From: Bimastos eiseni
Taxonomy: Eukaryota; Annelida; Clitellata; Crassiclitellata; Lumbricidae
Direction: 5' to 3'
DNA length: 64,000 nucleotides
Assembly (NCBI GenBank): GCA_959347315.1
Contig: OY365808.1
Coordinates: 4,455,705-4,519,704, forward strand
Shown here in pieces: positions 56,531-64,000 of this stretch. The translations under genes were made by a program, and so were the position numbers. The notes under the pieces are model-generated. The model did no database searches and had not been told where the DNA came from. It saw nothing but the letters and a program-made list of their open reading frames with translations. Positions within the stretch are counted from its first letter, which is position 1; each line of letters starts with the position of its first letter.

Positions 56531-57355
56531 GTTTTATTAAATGACAGGTTAAAATCAAACACAACGCTCCAGCTGTTTGCTGAATAGCTGCTCTTTATGG
56601 CAAACATGAAGGAATACATAGACCTAATAATATTATATTATGGATAGAATTTGAAAAGTTGAATATACTGATCTGCTGCATGTGAAGCTCCAAAAACGAG
56701 AAACAACCCTGGGATGAATCTAAGACTAAGAGCAGGCACACCCTCTTCCATCATGGATCCGGTTCTGTTAAAGACACCAGATAATTATGGAGCGAGAGAA
56801 CAACCAGGTGAGAAATCACGGAATGAAGTGTCAAGTGACATCTCTTAAATTAAATCGCATTTCACAGGCTTATAAATTATAAATTGAATATATAAAAATT
56901 TTAGTCCTTCTTACGTTCTTTTACCTGCCTGTTAATTAGTATTAAAACGTATCAATGCACAAGATAACGTTTCTTGCATAATGGTAATAATACTATTTAG
57001 TCGATTCGAGTTCCTATATAGTTCGAATCGTGCTGCAGTTAACTACTTCCAAGTAGTTAGTACACTATTAGGACCAATGTGAAACGCAAAACAGCGCACG
57101 ACTGTTTCCATGCTTTTATTGAATGCATTCGTGTCTGCATGTAGTGGTATGTCCCTCTGTTTCGTGTAGCTCATTTAGAAGCGTATACGTCGGGACGAAC
57201 TACAGAGAGTCCATCGTTTTCGGTGAGCCAAACAGCGCTAAGCATCGAGCGAGCAGAATGTCGCTTACTTACAACAGAGCGCTTGAGCGATGAGTAGCGC
57301 GTTCGTCTTATCTGACAGCTCGAAGCGTTGACTGCATATTTTATGACACGGCGTT
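55521..57355. other. Gene-free stretch with ATT microsatellite
   Basis: ATT repeat at about 56452-56528. Minus-strand frames at 55830-56171 and 56236-56619 show no known domain; the second merely reads through the ATT run as poly-Asn. A palindromic-looking spot lies at 57000-57060 (CGATTCGAGTTCC and AGTTCGAATCG; AACTACTTCCAAGTAGTTAG). Confidence 0.5.
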
Positions 57356-58082
57356 TGTCGCGACGCTTTGAAGGCGATCGGGCAAAACGCTCTTCGGAAA
57401 TTGAAGACCACGACCGCTAATTATTTCACGTCAGACAACGGCTTTCAAGTTGGACGACGTTCCATTAACCGCCAGAGTGGGGGGCCTCGTCGTCGTACGG
57501 GATGGGGAACTGGAGTACCGGCGGGGACGTGGTATACCAGCGTCATCGGTGGTCAACCCTTCCGTCATCAATCGTTGGCGAAAGAGCACAAATCACGATT
57601 CTTGAAGCGTTCGAACGCCGGCTTTTTCCGAAAGACAATTATTTGGAGAGCGAATAAAAATTAACTTAATTGTCGTCGTTGTTTGGATGGGTCGGGCCCG
57701 GCCGATCGGACGGTGGGCGAATGAGGATGGAAGAGCCGTTAATGGACGCCCGGAGTCCGCGGGGAACCCTACGTTATGCGGCGGCTGACCGGTGAGGGGA
57801 AGGGCGGGCGAGGCGGCTGCCGACGGCGCTGGCCCGCCGCTCATCCGTTACATTCAAGGCAATCATTTTATGCGGCTTCGGAGAACAATTGCTCTAATCG
57901 CCGTCTCCATGTGAGGAGCGCCGCCGATGGTGCTGCGATCGGTGGTAGCGGGCCACCACCGCCGCGGGTGACGCCCATTGACTGAGGGGCCCGGCCAACA
58001 AGGGGGCCCGTGGGACGTATTTCGTCAAATACGGCCGAACCCCCTCTGGCGGTGAATGGGTTCATTACACCGTCCGATTGGT
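57356..58082. promoter_or_regulatory. CpG-rich block
   Basis: Much richer in GC and CpG than anything but the coding exons (for example GGGTCGGGCCCGGCCGATCG, GGAGCGCCGCCGATGG), with AT-rich words such as TAATTATTTCACGTCA and AATCATTTTATGCGG. Frames (57368-57664, 57776-57985) have no domain and several overlap on both strands. It could be a CpG-island-like promoter, an unannotated 5' exon, or a conserved enhancer. Confidence 0.3.
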
Positions 58083-58185
58083 CATCATGTCCATCATTTA
58101 TAATATGACAAAACTATTACCGCGGGCACGGGTGGCCAATAATCGCCCCATTAGCCCTCTGTATCAATATACAACGCCTTTACCC

Positions 58186-58350
58186 TACAGACTCTCTCTC
58201 TCTCTCTCTCTCTCTCTTACTGTCTCCCTCTCCCTCTCTCTCTCTCTCTCTCTGGCTTTGTCTCTTTCTCTATGTATGTGTGTGTAGGTGTGTGTAGCTG
58301 TGTGTGTGTGTGTGTGTTGTGTGTGTATAGGTGTGTGTGTGTGTTTGTTG
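58186..58350 (+). repeat. CT then GT microsatellite
   Basis: CT run (about 58189-58255) followed by a GT run (about 58275-58345), with short interruptions. Confidence 0.95.
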
Positions 58351-59330
58351 TCCCCAACGGAGCATTAAACATAGACTATCCTTCAGACAAGACTGCAGTT
58401 TCATGCTAGAGCTATAAAAATCAGACATAAAAAGTCCATTGGTGATGAATGGGTCGACGACGATGACCCTATCGATACCAACAATAAACACGCATCATAT
58501 ATTATCAGGTCACGTTGTTCATTCACTGCTAGCTGAAAACGATGCTTCTCGAAGAATATCTTAAGCTTTTAATGTCAGCCGCCATTGCAAACGTGGCCAA
58601 CATCATAATAATTGCACAAAAAGATATATATTCTTAATTTTTTATGACAATATATAGGCTCTACATATAACTCATACATATATATATATATATATACAGT
58701 TTAATATATGTATTGTATAGCTACAGTTTTTTTCGCCTGACTGATAAGCATAATTATTAATGTAATACAGACATGTTCAAATGGCAACTCGATTCCATAA
58801 TCCATCTGTAACCTACAAATAGGCCTACTTACCGCGGAGAGCGTCTAATTACTGGTGTCTTAATATAGATCTTGATAAATAAAAATATATAAATATAACT
58901 GCTATTTGATTTAATGATCTTCCGCCCATCTTTACTCCCTCCGTCACCCTTCATCGCTTCCCGTATTAATTAGGCCCCTAAATTCTTCAATGTAGATGTT
59001 TATGATAACTGGTGGATTACTGGTGAGAGAGAGTTATCCATGGTTTGCAAGGAGCTGACCCCGTTTGGAATCCTGTGGTCTCCTCTGGCGCTCTTCTCAC
59101 AGTCGGTATTCTTTCCTCCAGATGTTCTTCTAACTCAATTGGTTGTTCCTTGACCCTCGTTTTCAGATTTTCCCTATCCCATCCATTCTTCCCTAAATTC
59201 TGCTTCCTTGGGAACTTTTATTCACTGTCATTGACACCAGGTATGGAGTACATAAAAAGTAAAGCAATTCAATTAAAAACTAATTTCGCGCTAGATTGTC
59301 TGCCTGTGAAATATTTCGATCATGCATTTT
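58351..59330. other. Gene-free stretch
   Basis: AT-rich with an AT dinucleotide tract at about 58675-58697. The open frame at 59045-59335 has no domain. Nothing else recognised. Confidence 0.4.
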
Positions 59331-59640
59331 CCTGAGCCATATTTTACATTAATCAGTTTTTAGCGACATTTTGCGCCTGTTTGGACAATTGACAGCGATC
59401 CTGAATTATCAGTTCCTCGTTTCTCTTGCTTCGTTCAAACAGCCTTCGTTGGGTCAATTTCACGTCATCAAATGCATTGAGACACACATGTGACGTCAGT
59501 TTCAAGATTGAATTAACAACGTCATTAACGGCTTAAATTAATGGCGTAACGAAGAGCCCAGTTGAATCGAAGCCATTGTAGGTGAATAATTATTTCGGAT
59601 TGCTTAACTGAAAATGGAGCCAGTTAATTTTAGGTAAGCA
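59330..59640. promoter_or_regulatory. Candidate cis-regulatory block with CRE
   Basis: Contains a full palindromic cAMP-response-type site TGACGTCA (about 59492), a half site CACGTCATC, and homeodomain-like words (CATTAACGGCTTAAATTAAT, GAATAATTATTTCGG, CAGTTAATTTTAGG). Repeat-free and without coding frame, about 2 kb before DRC10. Confidence 0.25.
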
Positions 59641-59910
59641 TCAATATTAATGTAGAACATCGCCCAACAAAACTTCATACTCATAATCATTGTACATGTA
59701 ACTATTATTATTATTTTTATTACTATGATTATTATTAGGCCTATTATAATTATTATGTTTATCCCTATCATTTGGTCTACTATTAACATTCGGAATATTA
59801 TCATCAAGCATTTATTAAGCGCCACTACACCTGATGAACGAGTTTCACTCAATCGATGTCGCTGCCGCGCTGAGCGATTGTCAGGGAACAACTTGCTCAT
59901 GTAACTTCCC

Positions 59911-61440
59911 AGAGGAAGAGGAAGAGGAGAGGGAGGAGGAGGAGAAGAAAGAGGAAGAGGAAGAGGAGAGGGAGGAGGAGGAGAAGAAAGAGGAAGAGGA
60001 AGAGGAGAGGGAGGAGGAGGAGAAGAAAGAGGAAGAGGAAGAGGAGAGGGAGGAGGAGGAGAAGAAAGAGGAAGAGGAGAGGGAGGAGGAGGAGAAGAAA
60101 GAGGAAGAGGAAGAGGAGAGGGAGGAGGAGGAGAAGAAAGAGGAAGAGGAAGAGGAGAGGGAGGAGGAGGAGAAGAAAGAGAAAGAGGAAGAGGAGAGGG
60201 AGGAGGAGGAGAAGAAAGAGGAAGAGGAAGAGGAGAGGGAGGAGGAGGAGAAGAAAGAGGAAGAGGAAGAGGAGAGGGAGGAGGAGGAGAAGAAAGAGGA
60301 AGAGGAGAGGGAGGAGGAGGAGAAGAAAGAGGAAGAGGAAGAGGAGAGGGAGGAGGAGGAGAAGAAAGAGGAAGAGGAAGAGGAGAGGGAGGAGGAGGAG
60401 AAGAAAGAGGAAGAGGAAGAGGAGAGGGAGGAGGAGGAGAAGAAAGAGAAAGAGGAAGAGGAGAGGGAGGAGGAGGAGAAGAAAGAGGAAGAGGAGAGGG
60501 AGGAGGAGGAGAAGAAAGAGGAAGAGGAAGAGGAGAGGGAGGAGGAGGAGAAGAAAGAGGAAGAGGAAGAGGAGAGGGAGGAGGAGGAGAAGAAAGAGAA
60601 AGAGGAAGAGGAGAGGGAGGAGGAGGAGAAGAAAGAGGAAGAGGAAGAGGAGAGGGAGGAGGAGGAGAAGAAAGAGGAAGAGGAAGAGGAGAGGGAGGAG
60701 GAGGAGAAGAAAGAGGAAGAGGAGAGGGAGGAGGAGGAGAAGAAAGAGGAAGAGGAAGAGGAGAGGGAGGAGGAGGAGAAGAAAGAGGAAGAGGAAGAGG
60801 AGAGGGAGGAGGAGGAGAAGAAAGAGGAAGAGGAAGAGGAGAGGGAGGAGGAGGAGAAGAAAGAGAAAGAGGAAGAGGAGAGGGAGGAGGAGGAGAAGAA
60901 AGAGGAAGAGGAAGAGGAGAGGGAGGAGGAGGAGAAGAAAGAGGAAGAGGAAGAGGAGAGGGAGGAGGAGGAGAAGAAAGAGGAAGAGGAAGAGGAGAGG
61001 GAGGAGGAGGAGAAGAAAGAGGAAGAGGAGAGGGAGGAGGAGGAGAAGAAAGAGGAAGAGGAGAGGGAGGAGGAGGAGAAGAAAGAGGAAGAGGAAGAGG
61101 AGAGGGAGGAGGAGGAGAAGAAAGAGGAAGAGGAGAGGGAGGAGGAGGAGAAGAAAGAGGAAGAGGAGAGGGAGGAGGAGGAGAAGAAAGAGGAAGAGGA
61201 GAGAGAGGAGGAGCAGCAGGAAGAGGAGGAGCAGGAGGAGAGGGAGAAGGAAGAGAGAAGGAGGAGGAGGAAGAGCACGAAGGAGGAGGATATAAGGAGG
61301 AAGAGGAGAGGGAGAAGGAAGAGGAGAAGGAGGAAGAGTAGTGGAGGAAGGAGAAAGAGGAGATGGAGGAGGAGCAAGAGGAGTGGGAGGATGTGGAATA
61401 GGAGAGGGAGAAGGAGTAGGAGAAGGAGGACCGACCGACA
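59911..61440 (+). repeat. 1.5-kb homopurine minisatellite upstream of DRC10
   Basis: About 35 units of 39 bp (reading EEEEEEREEEEKK) or 33 bp (EEEEREEEEKK), plus a 39-bp variant with GAGAAAGAG (EK). All are A/G on the + strand. The variant sits near 60181, 60447, 60598 and 60864; the spacings 60181-60598 and 60447-60864 are both 417 bp, so an 11-unit block was duplicated. The 3' edge (from about 61200) is irregular. Frames of 500 or more codons on both strands are artefacts. The array ends about 145 bp before the DRC10 start codon. Confidence 0.95.
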
Positions 61441-61584
61441 GACCGACCAAGAGACTTACTGACTGATTGATAAAATGTGACTTATTGAAATACCGTACTT
61501 CAGTATGCACGTAGGCAGTAAAGAAGACTTAACAATTTCTAGTAACTGTTCCAAGAGATCGTTGAATTGCAGTAACCTTGTAGG

Positions 61585-62865
61585 ATGAAGGGAGACGTGG
61601 AGGGTGTCCCTCTCCACCTCCAGCTGCCTTCATCGTTGCGTCAAGGCCGTTCCGGCGACCCCTACACGGTCCTACATCCTGCCCTCAAGGATCTCGCACT
61701 GGTCGATTCGACCCGAGTCCTGTCCGCCTTGGACGAGGCCATCTGGCGAGTGGACATCATCACCGCGTTGGGTCAGGTCTCTCGCAATGTCAAGGCCTTG
61801 GATACGGTCCTCGGATCGACGCTCGTCGGCCTAGTAGACCGGCACCAGCTGGTCGTCGAGACCCTGGGCGACCTCAAGGCACGGTCGGAGATTATCGAGA
61901 AGCTGGCGTCGTTCCAACTGATGGAAGCCTACTACAAGGGCCCAATGCTTTCATACAAGTCGATGGATCTGAGTCAAATGGATCTGACATCGCTCCAGTC
62001 CTTAGCGCAGTCGCCGGTGGAGCCCACCGAGGATACGGATGTGGAAGACTGGAAGAACGTTCCGTGGGGAAGGATGATGGAGCTAGTTCCGTCGGTGGCC
62101 GGGTCTTCCACGGACACTGTAGCACAGATCAAGCGACGGATGAAAGCAGAGGATGAGGCGGCGCGACGTGGAATCACTCTGAACTCCGAGGGCGGCGCTG
62201 TTGGCGACGATGATGATGATGGCGATAGTGCGTTTACCTTGAAGTCTTCAAGGAGTCGAACCAACCTGCTTCAGAGGGGTTCGGGCACTGAAGAGGACAG
62301 CGATGAGAGGTTGGGGAAAGCAAACGAACAGTTGAGCAAGACAAGGGGTAAGGTAAGCCCGATTTTGGAGTACGTTCAGCATGTTCACGAGATCGGATCG
62401 TTCGAGCTCCTCAAGTCGCAGCCGTCCCTACTCGAAGCATTGGGGTATAGACCGAGCCAGACCGAGAGTCTCCCGTGGGCGCCGATACAGGACTTGGAAA
62501 GCAGCTCCATCCACGTACAGATCGACGAGATCTTGAAGGCGAAGGCCTTGCGGACGAGTCTACGGCTCGTGCAGGACCAGCTGACGAAGTTGGTCCGTAA
62601 CATTCTGAGGGCCTTCCGTCTGAATCCAATGGCCGTCTCGACGGTCGTTGAGAACAAACAGCGGACGGATCCAGCCGAGGAGTTCATCGTCTTCATGAAG
62701 GATTTGCGCCAGGTCTTGCTCCAGCGCCTGCTCACGACGACGAAGGAGGAGCAGGCGAGGGCAGAGTACATGGCGGAGGTGGCGCGCAGGACGGATGATT
62801 ACGATCAGCTCCAACAGAGACTCTCTGACGAGATTCAGCAAGTCTTTCGGGACAAGTACACGAAG
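61585..62865 (+). CDS. IQCD: DRC10/IQCD, first coding exon
   Basis: Encodes 427 residues, ending in phase 0 at AAG/GTATGG (62865/62866). Two blocks match DRC10, the IQ-domain subunit of the nexin-dynein regulatory complex of motile cilia. About 41-95: RVLSALDEAIWRVDIITALG followed by VSRN. About 320-427: QDQLTKLVRNILRAFRLNP, EEFIVFMKDLRQVLLQRLLT and DKYTK. Between them is a long, partly acidic segment (GDDDDDGD near 207) that the shorter human protein lacks. The coiled-coil remainder and C-terminal IQ motif are not in the window. TGTAGGATG at the start suggests an acceptor just before the ATG, hence a spliced 5' UTR. Confidence 0.85.
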
Positions 62866-63904
62866 GTATGGTGTCATCGCGGTGTTAAGATTTCCTCCTT
62901 CATCTGGCGCATTGTCAGTTTAAGATAATGATTAAAGTAGCGTCGTTAGTAAATTCAGTCGATTTCTACATCAAGTATGATCGGGAACAAGAATCACAAT
63001 CTAAATGGAAAATAATTATGGTGAGGTATAAATAGACGTCAAAGGCCCTGGCGGTCATAAAATGGTGTCCATCGTTACATTCACAAGCGCTACTACACCC
63101 TACCACTACTTCAGGTGCTGCTATTACTGCTACTGCCATGCTACTTCCCCTTGCCAGCTGCGAGTGTAACATGTAAGCACTTTAACGACCGAGAGAGCAC
63201 TGCGTTGGTTTATGCTCGCTCAACGTTAACTGCTAAGTGGTTGAAAATGTTTATTTGATCGCATTAAAGGTAAGCCTAACTCGCCTGTCGTACGGTACGG
63301 GGGTCGACCAGAGACCGGAGGCCTGGGGGTAAAAATGAGAGGCATAGGGGTCCAACCTTCCTCCGACACCCCAACAAATCGGACACTGGTCGTACCTCTG
63401 AGCCCTGCTGAGCCCCATAAAAGGGTGTGACTTCCCCTCAAAATGCCTGTGACAAGTTTCCTTCTGCCTTCCCTCCCCTTTCCGTCTCCCTACTGCCTCC
63501 TTGTATATCATTCTGTAGCAGCCTATATAACAGGAATTAAATGCCTTTGAATTTTGATGATAATTAGACTTGACTGTTGGTTCCCCTTCCATAGTACTTC
63601 TATGGTTCAGTCTCGATCTTTTGCTTCAATTGGTCCTCTCTCTGGAATGCGATTTCTCCCTATGTTCCCTCTAAGATTCTAGCTGGCAGTCTCTCATACT
63701 CTCGCGGGACCTTACACAGTGGCAGCGCTTCTTAAAGAAACACTAGAGGCGCTTACAAATTTTTAAAGTCAATAATATATATACGCATATATATATATAT
63801 ATACATATATACATACATATATAGGCCTATCGCACAACTCCGCCACTTCAGGCTGCATTGAACTTAATCTCTATAGATTATATATATGATCTTAATATTA
63901 TACG
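62866..63904 (+). other. DRC10 intron (continues)
   Basis: No further DRC10 exon is recognised. Frames at 62966-63592 on the minus strand show no domain. An AT dinucleotide tract lies at about 63773-63825. Confidence 0.6.
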
Positions 63905-64000
63905 GATCCTATGTGGACGATGGAAGGAAGGAAGGTCTGAAACGAGTGGAGGCTTTTGAGAAGTGGATTTGGAACAAGAGGAAGACCTGATATGAGTGAT
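63905..64000 (+). mobile_element. RTE-type LINE fragment at window edge
   Basis: The frame reads DDGRKEGLKRVEAFEKWIWN followed by KRKT and a stop. This resembles the LEAFEMWxWRRM motif in the C-terminal half of RTE-type LINE proteins. It is cut by the window end and already carries a stop. Confidence 0.4.

Noticed and set aside
57368..57664. 98-codon basic frame in the CpG-rich block
   Set aside because: No domain, no splice partner, and competing frames overlap on both strands.
59834..61462. 542-codon Glu/Lys/Arg-rich frame (and 498- and 537-codon frames on the other strand)
   Set aside because: Produced by an A/G-only tandem repeat whose unit lengths are multiples of three; open on both strands and out of frame with DRC10.
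62385..62877. Minus-strand frames of 128 and 105 codons within DRC10
   Set aside because: Antisense shadows of a GC-richer coding exon.

Overview
This is nuclear DNA of a multicellular animal. Its genes are split by many short GT-AG introns, intergenic space is AT-rich and full of decayed LINEs, tRNA-derived SINEs and tandem repeats, and there are no operons or ribosome-binding sites. Three genes are recognisable, all on the + strand: an LRSAM1-type E3 ubiquitin ligase, a TLX (HOX11-class) homeobox gene, and the 5' part of DRC10/IQCD, a ciliary dynein regulatory complex gene. The gene set and repeat style fit an invertebrate deuterostome, possibly an echinoderm or hemichordate. That placement is an inference and the species cannot be read from the window.

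Layout. 0-3.8 kb: a perfect hairpin, a tRNA-derived SINE and a reversed CR1-like LINE fragment. 3.8-22.05 kb: LRSAM1, reconstructed here as 22 coding exons (726 codons plus stop) with every intron phase consistent. Two of its introns use GC donors, and its RING ends in CPLD instead of CPLC. Its introns hold a 60-bp minisatellite, a 31-bp minisatellite that abuts a splice acceptor, SINE tails and LINE tails. 22-44 kb: a gene-poor stretch with LINE 3' ends, foldback and hAT-type elements, a segmental duplication around a hairpin, and large TATG microsatellites. 44.5-49.2 kb: TLX in three exons, with a 1.6-kb 39-bp minisatellite in intron 1 and a tRNA-SINE in intron 2. 49.2-59.8 kb: gene-free, with microsatellites, AG/AC-rich tracts and several CpG-rich or motif-dense blocks that look like candidate regulatory DNA. 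59.9-61.4 kb: an almost pure homopurine minisatellite. 61.585-62.865 kb: the first coding exon of DRC10, which continues beyond the window.

The three genes do not form a pathway: LRSAM1 acts in ubiquitin and endosomal sorting, TLX is a transcription factor, and DRC10 belongs to the axonemal nexin-dynein regulatory complex. I found no convincing new multi-gene system. The most unusual signals are the Asp-for-Cys RING ligand, the paired GC-AG introns, and multi-unit block duplications in four unrelated tandem arrays (about 378 to 540 bp periods).
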